A DNA stretch of 64,000 nt from Akkermansiaceae bacterium (GTDB taxonomy: Bacteria; Verrucomicrobiota; Verrucomicrobiia; Verrucomicrobiales; Akkermansiaceae). The stretch lies in assembly GCA_019634595.1 (NCBI GenBank), contig JAHCBC010000001.1:1-64000 (forward strand). Reading direction: 5' to 3'. Both the position numbers and the translations under genes were made by a program. The notes beneath the pieces are model-generated. The model had not been told where the DNA came from. It made no database searches and saw nothing but the letters and a program-made list of their open reading frames with translations. Shown one piece after another: positions 34,242 through 42,836 of the stretch. Position 1 is the first letter of the stretch. Every line of letters starts with the position of its first letter.

Positions 34242-35004
34242 TGGCAGGTTTGCGTGAGATGAAGAGTTCGTTGATGCGGTCGCGGAATTGCTTTTCGGTC
34301 AGGTTCCGTTCGAGCTTCCCGTCGATGCAGATGGAGATGCCGCCGGTTTCCTCGCTGACGACGACGGCGACGGCGTCCGTCTCCTCTGTCACGCCGATGG
34401 CGGCGCGGTGACGCAGGCCGGTGGAGCGGTCGTGCATTTCCCGCTGGGTTACGGGAAAGACGCAGGCCGCGCCCGCCACCCGGTCCTCCGCGATGATCAT
34501 GCCGCCGTCATGCAGCGGTGCCTTCGGGTGGAAGACCGCCATCGCCAGCTCCGGCGAGAACCTTGCGTCCAGCACCACGCCCGTCTCCAGGTGCTTCTTC
34601 AGGCTGATGCCCCGCTGGATGGCGAACAGCGCGCCGATGCGCTTCTTCGAAAGGTTGACCACGGAATCCGAGAACCGCTCGAACAGGGCGACGCGGCCCT
34701 TGCTGGTAAAGAACGGGTAGATCCGCTTGCTGCCCAGGCGGGCCAGCGCGTCCCTCAGTTCCGGCTGGAAGATCACGATGAGCGCGAAGGCCAGCACCGC
34801 CGCCGCCCGCGTGATGATGAAGCCGATGACCTGGAACTGGAAAAGCTGCGAGATCAGCGTCAGGGCGATGAGGATGGACGCCAGGCCGACGAGGATCTGC
34901 GCGCCGCGGGTGTTCCGGAACGCCCGGTAGATCTGGTACACACAGATCGCCAGCACGAGGATCTCGATGCCGTCCCGCCAGTGTGTTTGTAGAAATTCCA
35001 ACAT
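34162..35004 (-). CDS. cdaA: Diadenylate cyclase (CdaA type)
   Basis: 280 residues from ATG 35004 (MLEFLQTHWRDGIEILVLAI). The alternative start 25 codons upstream adds a basic peptide and is unlikely. Three N-terminal transmembrane helices (about 12-30, 36-54, 58-78) and a DisA_N catalytic domain: LHDGGMIIA (164-172, in place of the usual DGA) and LRHRAAIGVTE (197-207). It makes cyclic di-AMP at the membrane from two ATP. A short tail rich in Thr/Ser/Glu after residue 250 overlaps the micro-YbbR gene. No cdaR or glmM gene is adjacent. Confidence 0.9.
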   Translation of the reverse strand: MLEFLQTHWRDGIEILVLAICVYQIYRAFRNTRGAQILVGLASILIALTLISQLFQFQVIGFIITRAAAVLAFALIVIFQPELRDALARLGSKRIYPFFTSKGRVALFERFSDSVVNLSKKRIGALFAIQRGISLKKHLETGVVLDARFSPELAMAVFHPKAPLHDGGMIIAEDRVAGAACVFPVTQREMHDRSTGLRHRAAIGVTEETDAVAVVVSEETGGISICIDGKLERNLTEKQFRDRINELFISRKPANETESTEALAGEAPVTGTGSRDMVSD

Positions 35005-35090
35005 CCCCGCAGAGGAAACGTAGATCCGCCGCCGGGTTCTGTCACTTGGAAACAGGTGGAGAATCAGGGTAGGCCTCATTTCGGGAATCC

Positions 35091-35235
35091 AACCGCGAAT
35101 GGACGCGAATGAACACGAATGGAAGATGGGCTGATGCCGGATTTCGCTGTGGAGGGGGGATTTTCCGGATGGAAAGCATCACCACCGAACCCCGATCCGC
35201 GGTAAATTCGCGTCCATTGGTGTTCATTCGCGGTT
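35091..35235. repeat. Large inverted repeat B, arms of 10-bp units
   Basis: Arms of 30 bases at 35091-35120 and 35206-35235, both beginning AACCGCGAAT and made of three 10-mers ending in AAT. The second and third units occur in swapped order in the two arms. Divergent spacer between cdaA and sufT. Confidence 0.75.
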
Positions 35236-35314
35236 TGGATTTTCATTCCGCCATGCCGAAGAATCGCTGAAGTGATCCCTTGCCGGGTGGGCGGGGCTGG
35301 TTTTTACTCCCGCC

Positions 35315-35860
35315 ATGCACGAGGAGATCACACTGACACGCGAGGTTCCAGCCATCCAGATTCCCAGCGGGGACTCGTTGATCCTTCCTGTCGGCACGCC
35401 GGTTTTCATCACCCAGCGGCTGGGTGGCACCTTCACGGTCGCCACCTCCCAAGGCCTCGCCCGCATTTCTTCCCAGGACTCCGATGCCCTCGGCATCGAC
35501 ATGGAGGAGGAGAAGAAAAAGCAGGCGGAGGCCGTTCGCCTGAAGGACGCCCCTCTGGAGGAACAGGTATGGGCGCAGCTCAAAGGCGTGTATGACCCGG
35601 AGATCCCCGTGGACATCGTGAACCTCGGCCTGGTCTATGACTGCATCCTGGAGGAAGCGGACGGAAAGACGACCGCACTGGTGAAGATGACCCTCACCGC
35701 CCCCGGCTGCGGCATGGGGCCGGTCATCGCCGCGGACGCCCAGGCGAAGATCATGACCATCGACGGCATCGATGATGCGAAGGTCGATCTGGTCTGGGAT
35801 CCCGCGTGGAACCAGGAAATGATCTCCGAGGAAGGGAAGATGAAGCTGGGCATGATCTGA
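35315..35860 (+). CDS. sufT: Putative Fe-S cluster assembly protein SufT
   Basis: 181 residues. An N-terminal beta-strand region (IPSGDSLILPVGTPVFITQRLGG) typical of SufT is followed by the MIP18/DUF59 domain at about 80-181: VYDPEIPVDIVNLGLVYD (about 91-108) and MTLTAPGCGMGPVI (about 127-140, with the metal-site Cys). SufT takes part in maturation of Fe-S proteins. No suf operon is nearby, so it is an isolated copy. A 7-base gap precedes the isomerase-like gene. Confidence 0.9.
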   Translation: MHEEITLTREVPAIQIPSGDSLILPVGTPVFITQRLGGTFTVATSQGLARISSQDSDALGIDMEEEKKKQAEAVRLKDAPLEEQVWAQLKGVYDPEIPVDIVNLGLVYDCILEEADGKTTALVKMTLTAPGCGMGPVIAADAQAKIMTIDGIDDAKVDLVWDPAWNQEMISEEGKMKLGMI

Positions 35861-35867
35861 GCCGGTC

Positions 35868-36764
35868 ATGACCGACCGCCGCTCCGCCCTCAAGCTGCTG
35901 GCCTCCGCTGCCGGTGTTTCCGCCATCCCCGCCGTCCGGGCGGAGGACACGCCGAAGCCGGGGATGGGGAAGATCCGCCAGAGCATCGTGCATTGGTGCT
36001 TCGCCCGCGGCGCGAAGTGGAAACTGGAGGACACCGTGAAGGCCGCCCTGGAGCTGGGCTGCGGCAGTGTCGAGGGCGTCGGTCCGCAGGACTGGGACTT
36101 GCTGGAACGCCACGGGCTGAAGTGCGCCTACGTTTCCGCCCATGGCTTCGTGAAAGGGATGAACCAGCCCGCCTTCTGGGATGAGAACCTGAAAGCCATC
36201 CATGAACGCATCGACCAATGCGCGGACCGGGGGAATCCCGCCGTGCTGAGTTTCACCGGATTCGCGGACACCACCGCCCAGGGCGGCGGCGTTGTCACCC
36301 TGGAGCAGGGGAAAAGGAACTGCGTGGAGGCTTTCCGCAAGGTCATCGGCCACGCGGAGAAAAAGGGCGTCATCCTCCTGCTGGAGCACCTCAACAGCCG
36401 GGTCGCGGAGGAGATGAAAGGCCACCCCGGCTATCAGGGTGACCAGCTCGACGACTGCGCGGACATCGTGCGTGCCGTCGATTCCCCGAACATGAAGCTC
36501 CTTTTCGACTTCTACCATGTGCAGATCATGCACGGCGACCTCATCCGGCGGCTGGAGTCGTGCAAGGACATCCTCGGCCACATCCACACCGCGGGGAATC
36601 CCGGCCGCGGCGAGATCGGCCCGCGGCAGGAGATCAACTACCCGCCGCTGATGGAGAAGCTCGTCGAGCTCGGCTACACCGGCTGGGTCGGCCACGAGTT
36701 CATCCCCACCGGCGATCCCATGGCAGGCCTGCGCGAAGCCGTCGCGCTGTGCCGGGTGGGGTAG
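35868..36764 (+). CDS. Hydroxypyruvate isomerase-like TIM-barrel protein, exported
   Basis: 298 residues. The N-terminus MTDRRSALKLLASAAGVSAIPAVRA is a twin-arginine-type signal. The rest is an AP-endonuclease-2/xylose-isomerase-like TIM barrel with the expected metal ligands: LLLEHLN (Glu, about 168), FDFYH (Asp/His, about 206-210), HIHTAGNPGRGE (His, about 237-248) and GHEFIPTGDP (Glu, near the end). Related proteins are annotated as hydroxypyruvate isomerases, but the substrate of exported versions in this phylum is unclear. The D1 inverted repeat follows the stop. Confidence 0.8.
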   Translation: MTDRRSALKLLASAAGVSAIPAVRAEDTPKPGMGKIRQSIVHWCFARGAKWKLEDTVKAALELGCGSVEGVGPQDWDLLERHGLKCAYVSAHGFVKGMNQPAFWDENLKAIHERIDQCADRGNPAVLSFTGFADTTAQGGGVVTLEQGKRNCVEAFRKVIGHAEKKGVILLLEHLNSRVAEEMKGHPGYQGDQLDDCADIVRAVDSPNMKLLFDFYHVQIMHGDLIRRLESCKDILGHIHTAGNPGRGEIGPRQEINYPPLMEKLVELGYTGWVGHEFIPTGDPMAGLREAVALCRVG

Positions 36765-36786
36765 CTGATACTGTGGGAAATCCAAC

Positions 36787-36853
36787 GGAGCGCTGGCTTC
36801 AGCCGGCCCGGAGAATCCAGCGTCCCCACCGTGCCGGCTGAAGCCAGCGCTCC
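36787..36853. repeat. D-type inverted repeat, copy 1
   Basis: Perfect 21-base inverted arms at 36787-36807 and 36833-36853, each containing GCCGGCTGAAGCCAGC or its complement and ending GCGCTCC. The 25-base centre contains CCGGAGAATCC, also found inside copy 2 at 57066-57137. Confidence 0.85.
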
Positions 36854-37363
36854 ATCCATCTCCGTGACACGCAAGCCGGGAAATCCCACGGCTTCCCCCT
36901 TGGAATCGCCGCCGCCCGACCGAACGCACCGAATTTTACATTGGAAATCGGCTCGACCGTTGGGCAGTATGTGCCTAATTTGAAAGGCGATGGCAGCGAA
37001 GACCGAAAGCCACAGGAAACTTGCGGAGACGATGCGCTCGGCAAGGGTTCTGGCGTCAGCCCAAGGGTTGTCGCGGGCTGGCTTTTTGGCGCAGACGCCG
37101 AAGGAGCTTCTGGTCGGAAAGGTGAGCCACTCGTCCAAAGCCGGCCAGAGATCGGGGCGGCCGAGCGGCAAGCGATAGTTGCCGCCGGAAAGCTGCCGGT
37201 GCTGAAGTATCCGACCACGGTTGATGCTCGTGGCAAGAAAGTGGAGCGGGAGTGTGGTCAAATATACGGGAAGGCTGGAGAATTCGCTGCCGAGTAGGCT
37301 CAAGAAAGATCTTTCAATCTTTATAACGGCAAGTTTTCATTGATTTATCTTCAACTTATTCAA
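36854..37363. other. Gene-poor stretch with no convincing coding region
   Basis: About 500 bases between the isomerase-like gene and an AT-rich gene. Open frames exist on both strands: about 118 codons on the plus strand from 36941, and about 145 and 210 codons on the minus strand. They overlap each other, show no known motif, signal peptide or ribosome site, and one runs into the 3' end of the isomerase-like gene. The sequence may be decayed or a dispersed repeat. Base composition changes abruptly to AT-rich near 37300. Confidence 0.5.
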
Positions 37364-38107
37364 ATGGCTCTCTCCAAGAATATACCCCTGAAAAACTTGG
37401 TTTTTACGGAAAAATCCCTGAAGGATCTTATTGAGAGTTTGTCGGAAGGATTCGATCCTTCTGCCAAAGACGGATTGAGGCAAAGATACAGCCTTCATAT
37501 TTCTGAAGATTCGGATACTGCCGTATTCGTGGATGAGCCACCCAAGCATTTAGGGAAGATGCTGGAAAATTCGATTGAGAACATATCTCTTCGATTTGAT
37601 CGTGGTAAGCCTACTCGAGAAATCGAATTAAAGTTGAATAATGGAAATAGCTCTCATTGGAATTATATAAAAATATCGGGTCATGATGAGGATTGGGTGC
37701 AATTGACGCATGCGAAAATAAACAAGCTTTTGAGTAATCATAAATCTAACTCAGGCCTTTATTGGAGATTTCATTGGGTTGTAAGTGTTGTTCTTATTGT
37801 TCTGTGTGTATTCCTCTTTGTTCGTTTGGGGAGATTTATGGCTGGAAAGATTTTGGATGAGCAATATTTAAAGGTTTATTCTGTTTTGGAGAGTTTTGTT
37901 GGGTTGGTGGGTGTTTTTGTGGGGTTTGCTTTGTTGCTTTATATGAATCTTGCCTACCCTGTAATGGAGATTCAAACAGGTCCCGTAAATGGTTGGAGGG
38001 CGATGAATAGGAGAAAGAGGGTTAAGCCAATATTATGGTTTCTATTTGTTGCTCCTTTTTTGACTTATCTTGGTGATTTGTGGAAAATGATTATTATAGG
38101 TAAGTGA
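37364..38107 (+). CDS. AT-rich membrane protein, likely acquired
   Basis: About 247 residues from ATG 37364 (MALSKNIPLKNLVFTEKSLK); an in-frame ATG at 37340 adds 8 residues. An N-terminal soluble domain of about 140 residues precedes two clear transmembrane helices (about 146-166, VVSVVLIVLCVFLFVRLG, and 180-204, SFVGLVGVFVGFALLLYMN) and a possible third near the C-terminus (ILWFLFVAPFLTYLGDL). No family recognised. The DNA is strikingly AT-rich with many TTT, AAT and ATA codons, unlike every neighbour, and the flanks are also AT-rich. Horizontal acquisition is the simple explanation. A role in surface or phage defence is possible but unsupported. Confidence 0.7.
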   Translation: MALSKNIPLKNLVFTEKSLKDLIESLSEGFDPSAKDGLRQRYSLHISEDSDTAVFVDEPPKHLGKMLENSIENISLRFDRGKPTREIELKLNNGNSSHWNYIKISGHDEDWVQLTHAKINKLLSNHKSNSGLYWRFHWVVSVVLIVLCVFLFVRLGRFMAGKILDEQYLKVYSVLESFVGLVGVFVGFALLLYMNLAYPVMEIQTGPVNGWRAMNRRKRVKPILWFLFVAPFLTYLGDLWKMIIIGK

Positions 38108-38285
38108 TGGGGTGTTGTATTGTTTTGGTTGTCAAATTTCTGATTGGTGGATATTAATCTTTGCTGTGATTTTCTAATTTTTCGGCAAAAGGAATCTTTT
38201 GACGGGGGTTTGAAGGGATTTGTTGAAAAGATTCGTAATAGGAGCTCTCCCGCCCCCATTGACGGGTATGGTGGAATAAGGGGAA

Positions 38286-38504
38286 ATGTCCGGTCATCCT
38301 CCCCCTGATCTTCCCTCCACCGTTCTGAGGTCCAACCGCCTGGCCGCCGCGGAGTTCCTCCGTTCCGGAAAGCTTCCGCGCCTTTCCGTGAAGCAGCACC
38401 ACGGAACCGGCGGGCACTCGATCTCATGGATGGGTGACGATGGTGAGGACGGCATGCGCCGGACGGTGCGCGAGCCGCTGGTGGCGGTTCGCCGCCGATT
38501 ATGA
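38286..38504 (+). CDS. Small hypothetical protein coupled to next gene
   Basis: 72 residues from ATG 38286, preceded by AAGGGGAA, a plausible ribosome site. The stop overlaps the ATG of the next gene (ATGA at 38501-38504), the usual sign of a real coupled pair. The protein is basic at the end (VREPLVAVRRRL) and Pro-rich at the start (MSGHPPPDLPSTVLRSNRLA). No family recognised. It could be a spurious frame. Confidence 0.4.
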   Translation: MSGHPPPDLPSTVLRSNRLAAAEFLRSGKLPRLSVKQHHGTGGHSISWMGDDGEDGMRRTVREPLVAVRRRL

Positions 38505-38821
38505 CCGAAAACATCAAATCCCAGATCACCGCCCTGCCTGATTCCGAGATCCAGCCGCTGCTGGAGTGGCTCCGCTCCTACTATGACGGCCCCGTGTGGG
38601 ACCGGCAGATCGATGAGGACATCGAAAGGCTCGGCATCGAAGAATGGCAGGAGCGGCTGGGCAGGGAGTTCACCGACGAGGACCAGCATGAGGCGGAACG
38701 CCGCGTTCTCAATGCCATCGAGCCGTGCGATGACGGGAAGCGGGTGGCCTTCGTGCAGGATCTCGCGTTTCTCCTCGGGCGGCCGATGGAATCGTATTCG
38801 CGTACGTTGCCGGGAAAATGA
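38501..38821 (+). CDS. Small acidic protein, possible orphan antitoxin
   Basis: 106 residues, acidic. The start SQITALPDSEIQPLLEWLRS and the EDIERLGIEEW helix recall the small acidic proteins encoded before RelE/ParE-type toxins, but no toxin follows within 200 bases. The second half (VAFVQDLAFLLGRPMESYSR) is unfamiliar. It may be part of the pair with the overlapping upstream frame. Function unknown. Confidence 0.55.
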   Translation: MTENIKSQITALPDSEIQPLLEWLRSYYDGPVWDRQIDEDIERLGIEEWQERLGREFTDEDQHEAERRVLNAIEPCDDGKRVAFVQDLAFLLGRPMESYSRTLPGK

Positions 38822-39060
38822 TCCGTCCGCCCCGCGGCGGCGGATGGAATCCATCACTCCAAGTTTGAATGATCATCATCAATTTTCCGAATATCCCCGG
38901 AAGATTTCATGATGCAATGGATTGATAATGAGTGAATCATGATTTTAGGTTGGTCGTCCTGCGCGAAGTAGCGGCGGGCGCGGGGGAGGGGAATGGACCG
39001 GCGCGGAAGTTTCCGGTTTCCAAACGCGCTTCCGCACATTTGAATCCCCGCCCCATCCCC

Positions 39061-40734
39061 ATGAGCCAAGCCACACTACGCATCGCCCTCGGAGCCGATC
39101 ACGGCGCGCTGGAACTGAAGAACGCCCTCGTCGCCCACCTCACGGGCAAGGGTTACGAAGTGAAGGACTTCGGCACGGAAACGACCGAGTCCTGCAACTA
39201 CGCTGACTATGCCAATGCCGTCGCTCTCAACGTGGCGGACGGAACCTTTGACGTCGGCTTCCTCGCCTGCACCTCCGGCATCGGCATGAGCATCGCGGCG
39301 AACCGCCACCGCCACGTGCGCGCCGCCGTCGTCCGCAGCGTGGAAGAGGCGCAGACCACCCGCGAGCACAACGACGCGAACGTCCTCTGTTTCTCCGGCA
39401 AGAGCACCTCCGCTGACGAAGCCGTCACCATGGTGGACGCCTTCCTTTCCGCCTCCTTCCAGGGTGGCCGCCATGAGGCCCGCGTCATCCAGTCCTCCGG
39501 CAGCCGCATCCAGGCGAACGATCCCGCCCTCTACGCCGCCATCGTCGGTGAGGAGCAGCGCCAGCGGAACAACATCGAGCTCATCGCTTCCGAAAACTTC
39601 GCCTCCCCGGCCGTCATGGAGGCGCAAGGCTCCCTGCTGACGAACAAGTATGCCGAAGGCTACCCCGGCAAGCGCTGGTACGGTGGCTGTGAGAACGTCG
39701 ATGTCGTCGAGCAACTGGCCATCGACCGTGCGAAGGAACTCTTCGGTGCGGAGCACGCCAACGTCCAGCCGCACTCCGGCTCCCAGGCGAACACCGCCGT
39801 CTATTTCTCCGTGCTGAAGCCCGGCGACAAGATCTTCACCATGGACCTGGCCCACGGCGGCCACCTCACCCACGGCCACAAGGCGAACTTCTCCGGCCGC
39901 TTCTATGATGTGACCCACTACGGCGTCAGCGCCGAGGATGAGCGCATCGACTACGCGGAGCTGGAAAAGACCGCCCGCGACCTGAAGCCCGCCCTCATCA
40001 CCGTCGGTGCCTCCGCCTACCCGCGCGAGATCGACTTCGAGCGCATGGGCAAGCTGGCCCGCGAGGTGGGTGCCTACCTTTTCGTGGACATGGCGCACAT
40101 CGCCGGTCTGGTCGCCGCGGGCGTCCACCCGAACCCGGTGCCGCACGCGGACTTCGTCACCTCCACCACGCACAAGTCCCTGCGCGGACCGCGCGGCGGC
40201 ATCATCCTCTGCAAGGAGGAGTTCGCGAAGAAGATCGACTCACAGGTGTTCCCCGGCATCCAGGGCGGACCGCTCATGCACGTCATCGCCGCGAAGGCCG
40301 TCTGCCTTGGCGAAGCGCTCAAGCCGGAGTTCAAGGACTACGCCCAGCAGATCGTGAAGAACGCGCAGGCTCTGGCCGCCCGTCTTGCTTCCCATGGCTT
40401 CCGCATCGTCTCCGGCGGCACGGACAACCACCTCATGCTGGTGGACCTCCGTCCGAAGGGCCTCAACGGCGCGGAAGCGTCCCATGCGCTCGACGAAGCG
40501 GGCATCACCGTGAACAAGAACGGCATCCCGTTCGACACCGGCAGCCCGATGAAGCCCAGCGGCATCCGCATCGGCACCCCGGCTGTCACGACCCGCGGCA
40601 TGAAAGAGGCTGATGTCGAGACCGTCGCCGATTTCATCCATGAAGCCTTGTCGGATCATGCGAATGTGCAAAAACTGCATGCAATCCGCGAGCGGGTATT
40701 CGCGTTCAACCGCGCCTTCCCGCTGCCGTGGTGA
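39061..40734 (+). CDS. rpiB-glyA fusion: Fused ribose-5-phosphate isomerase B / serine hydroxymethyltransferase
   Basis: About 557 residues from ATG 39061 ([20 protein letters not shown]); the frame stays open upstream to 38932 without conserved sequence. Residues 1-150 are Rpi[11 protein letters not shown] (11-20), [11 protein letters not shown] (45-55), [14 protein letters not shown] (69-82, Cys70 catalytic) and REHNDANVL (101-109). Residues about 155-557 are a complete Gly[27 protein letters not shown], and [15 protein letters not shown] with the PLP lysine at about 372. The first part interconverts ribulose and ribose 5-phosphates; the second makes glycine and methylene-THF from serine. 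The join links pentose phosphate and one-carbon metabolism, and zwf follows. Confidence 0.93.
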   Translation: MSQATLRIALGADHGALELKNALVAHLTGKGYEVKDFGTETTESCNYADYANAVALNVADGTFDVGFLACTSGIGMSIAANRHRHVRAAVVRSVEEAQTTREHNDANVLCFSGKSTSADEAVTMVDAFLSASFQGGRHEARVIQSSGSRIQANDPALYAAIVGEEQRQRNNIELIASENFASPAVMEAQGSLLTNKYAEGYPGKRWYGGCENVDVVEQLAIDRAKELFGAEHANVQPHSGSQANTAVYFSVLKPGDKIFTMDLAHGGHLTHGHKANFSGRFYDVTHYGVSAEDERIDYAELEKTARDLKPALITVGASAYPREIDFERMGKLAREVGAYLFVDMAHIAGLVAAGVHPNPVPHADFVTSTTHKSLRGPRGGIILCKEEFAKKIDSQVFPGIQGGPLMHVIAAKAVCLGEALKPEFKDYAQQIVKNAQALAARLASHGFRIVSGGTDNHLMLVDLRPKGLNGAEASHALDEAGITVNKNGIPFDTGSPMKPSGIRIGTPAVTTRGMKEADVETVADFIHEALSDHANVQKLHAIRERVFAFNRAFPLPW

Positions 40735-40737
40735 TGG

Positions 40738-40837
40738 GAAGTTGAGAGTGGATGGATGAGTGTTGAGAGACAGGCCCAGGTTTGTCCTTCACCTTCTTCC
40801 TCTTTCTCTCAACCCCTTACTTTCAACTCTCAACTTC
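40738..40837. repeat. Inverted repeat ending 4 bases before the zwf start
   Basis: Outer arms GAAGTTGAGAGT at 40738-40749 and ACTCTCAACTTC at 40826-40837 are perfectly complementary. Inner arms GTTGAGAGA (40762-40770) and TCTCTCAAC (40805-40813) also pair. Folded in RNA, this would hide the zwf ribosome-binding region. Confidence 0.65.
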
Positions 40838-40841
40838 TTCC

Positions 40842-42368
40842 ATGAATCCATTCCGAGAAGACCTCGTCGCCCGTTCACGCCCGGAGCCATGTTCCGTCGT
40901 GATCTTCGGTGCCACCGGCGACCTCACGCACCGCAAGCTGGTGCCCGCCCTTTATAACCTGGCCATCGACGGCGAACTGCCGACGGGCGTGAAGATCGTC
41001 GGCTTCGCCCGGCGGGAAAAGTCGGACCAGGAGTTCCGTGCGGGTCTGGAGGAGCTGAACCGCAAGGTTTCCCGTTCCGGTCACAATGACGAGGTCTGGG
41101 CGACGCTGGCGGAGAACATCCACTACCACCAGTCGGAGTTCCATGATGAGGACGGCTACAAGCGCCTCGCTGAGCGGCTGGACGCCATCGACCAAGAGCG
41201 CGGAGGGAAGGGGAACCGTCTTTTCTACATCGCCTCCTCGCCGGAGTTCTTCGATGAGATCCTCATCAACCTGAAGAACGCCGGGCTGAACCAAGCGAAG
41301 GACGGCTGCTGGGCGCGTGTCATCGTCGAAAAGCCGTTCGGCACCGACCTGGCCACCGCGAAGCACCTCAACGAGGTGGTGAACGCCACTTTCAACGAGA
41401 GCGCCACCTACCGGATCGACCACTATCTCGGAAAAGAGACCGCGCAGAACCTGATGGTGCTGCGTTTCGCCAACTCCATCTTCGAGCCGCTCTGGAACAG
41501 CAAATACATCAGCCACATCCAGATCACCTGCGCGGAGAACCTCGGAATGGAAGGCGGCCGCGGCGGCTACTATGACAAGTCCGGCGCGCTGCGTGACATG
41601 GTGCAGAACCACCTCCTCCAGCTCCTCAGCCTCGTCGCCATGGAGCCACCGACCGACCTCACCGCCGATGGCGTGCGGGATGAGAAGGTGAAGGTCATCC
41701 GCTCCCTCCGCCAGTGGGACACCCCGGAAAAGGTCGCCGCGAACGTCGTCCGCGCGCAGTACACCGCCGGTCATGTCGATGGCAACGAAGTGCCCGGCTA
41801 CCGTGAGGAAGACCGCGTGCCAAAGGATTCCCAGACGGAGGCCTACGTTGCCGTCCGCCTGCTGGTGGACACCTGGCGCTGGAGCGGCGTGCCGTTCTAC
41901 ATCCGCATGGGCAAGCGCCTGCCGAAGAAGTCGACCGAAATTTCCATCCACTTCAAGGACGCGCCGAGCGTGCTGTTCGGCGCGCAGGGTGAAGTCCCCG
42001 GCGGCAACGTGCTGGTCATCCGCATCCAGCCGGACGAGGGTATTTCCCTCCGCATGGTCTCGAAGATCCCCGGCACCAGCCTCCGCCTGGAGCAGGTGAA
42101 GATGGACTTCCACTACGCCACCAGCTTCGGCAAGAGCAGCCCGGAAGCCTATGAGCGCCTCCTGCTGGACGCCATGGCCGGTGACGCCACCCTCTTCGCC
42201 CGCCGTGACGAGGTGGAGGAAGCATGGCGCTTCATCGACCACATCGAGCACGCCTGGCACCAGTCGGACACCCCGCCAGCGATGGCTGAGTTCGTCGCCG
42301 GATCCTGGGGCCCGCGCGAAGCGGACGCCCTCATCCAGCAGGACGGCTTCCAGTGGCGCAGGCTGTGA
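40842..42368 (+). CDS. zwf: Glucose-6-phosphate 1-dehydrogenase
   Basis: 508 residues from ATG 40842 (MNPFREDLVARSRPEPCSVV); an in-frame start 20 codons earlier lies inside the inverted repeat and adds hydrophobic residues, so it is rejected. NADP-binding site FGATGDLTHRKLVPALYNL (about 22-40); the substrate and catalytic segment RIDHYLGKETAQNL (about 191-204); EKPFGTDLATAKHLN (about 166-180). Oxidises glucose 6-phosphate with NADP, the entry to the oxidative pentose phosphate pathway. opcA, encoding its assembly partner, follows after a toxin-antitoxin pair. Confidence 0.96.
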   Translation: MNPFREDLVARSRPEPCSVVIFGATGDLTHRKLVPALYNLAIDGELPTGVKIVGFARREKSDQEFRAGLEELNRKVSRSGHNDEVWATLAENIHYHQSEFHDEDGYKRLAERLDAIDQERGGKGNRLFYIASSPEFFDEILINLKNAGLNQAKDGCWARVIVEKPFGTDLATAKHLNEVVNATFNESATYRIDHYLGKETAQNLMVLRFANSIFEPLWNSKYISHIQITCAENLGMEGGRGGYYDKSGALRDMVQNHLLQLLSLVAMEPPTDLTADGVRDEKVKVIRSLRQWDTPEKVAANVVRAQYTAGHVDGNEVPGYREEDRVPKDSQTEAYVAVRLLVDTWRWSGVPFYIRMGKRLPKKSTEISIHFKDAPSVLFGAQGEVPGGNVLVIRIQPDEGISLRMVSKIPGTSLRLEQVKMDFHYATSFGKSSPEAYERLLLDAMAGDATLFARRDEVEEAWRFIDHIEHAWHQSDTPPAMAEFVAGSWGPREADALIQQDGFQWRRL

Positions 42369-42405
42369 TCTTGCGGAGTGGGGACATTCCAGCTAATATG
42401 CCCGT

Positions 42406-42594
42406 ATGAGCACCCAATTCGTGGTCGATGAGAAAGGCGAGAAAATCGCCGCCGTGATCCCGATCCAGGAGTATTACGAACTGATGGAGGATCTCGAGGA
42501 CCTGGCGGAGCTTGCCAAGCGCCGTGAAGAGCCAACCGTGCCCTATGAAGAGGTGCGCAAGGAAATGATCGCCAATGGGCTCTTACAGCATTGA
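42406..42594 (+). CDS. Antitoxin of a RelBE/ParDE-type module
   Basis: 62 residues, acidic. The start MSTQFVVDEKGEKIAAVIPI, then QEYYELMEDLEDLAELAKRR, matches Phd/YefM-like or RelB-like antitoxins (N-terminal strand DNA-binding part, then a helix that wraps the toxin). Its last 20 bases overlap the toxin start, the standard order and coupling for these modules. It should repress its own promoter with the toxin as co-repressor. Confidence 0.88.
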   Translation: MSTQFVVDEKGEKIAAVIPIQEYYELMEDLEDLAELAKRREEPTVPYEEVRKEMIANGLLQH

Positions 42595-42835
42595 TTTCAC
42601 CAGATCCGCCCGGAAGGAGTTGTTGAAGCTCCAACCGGCCGTGGCCCAGCGCGTGGATGCTGCCATCCTGAAGCTCGCCGACGACCCTCACCCGCCAGGG
42701 AGCCTGAAGCTGGCAGGTGACGAGAATGCCTACCGCATCCGTGTGGGGGACTACCGCATCATTTACGAAATCAGGAATGAAGTGCTGGTGGTGTTGGTTG
42801 TGAAAATCGGGCACCGCAAAGATATTTACCGTTGA
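42575..42835 (+). CDS. RelE/ParE-family toxin
   Basis: 86 residues with the RelE/ParE pattern: YSIDFTRSARKELLKLQPAV, then AYRIRVGDYRIIYEIRNEVL and IGHRKDIYR. RVGDYRIIYEI and GHRxxIYR are the standard family signatures. RelE-type members cleave mRNA on the ribosome. Which target is hit here is not settled by sequence. It ends one base before the start of opcA, so readthrough from zwf covers all four genes. Confidence 0.9.
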   Translation: MGSYSIDFTRSARKELLKLQPAVAQRVDAAILKLADDPHPPGSLKLAGDENAYRIRVGDYRIIYEIRNEVLVVLVVKIGHRKDIYR

Positions 42836-42836
42836 T

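Noticed and set aside
36674..37303. 210-codon minus-strand frame
   Set aside because: Overlaps the end of the isomerase gene and has no recognisable domain or signal; listed only as unresolved sequence.
39061..40734. Sequencing or assembly artefact joining rpiB and glyA
   Set aside because: Both domains are complete, the frame is uninterrupted, and the linker has no frameshift-like run. An artefact cannot be excluded without reads, but nothing suggests it.
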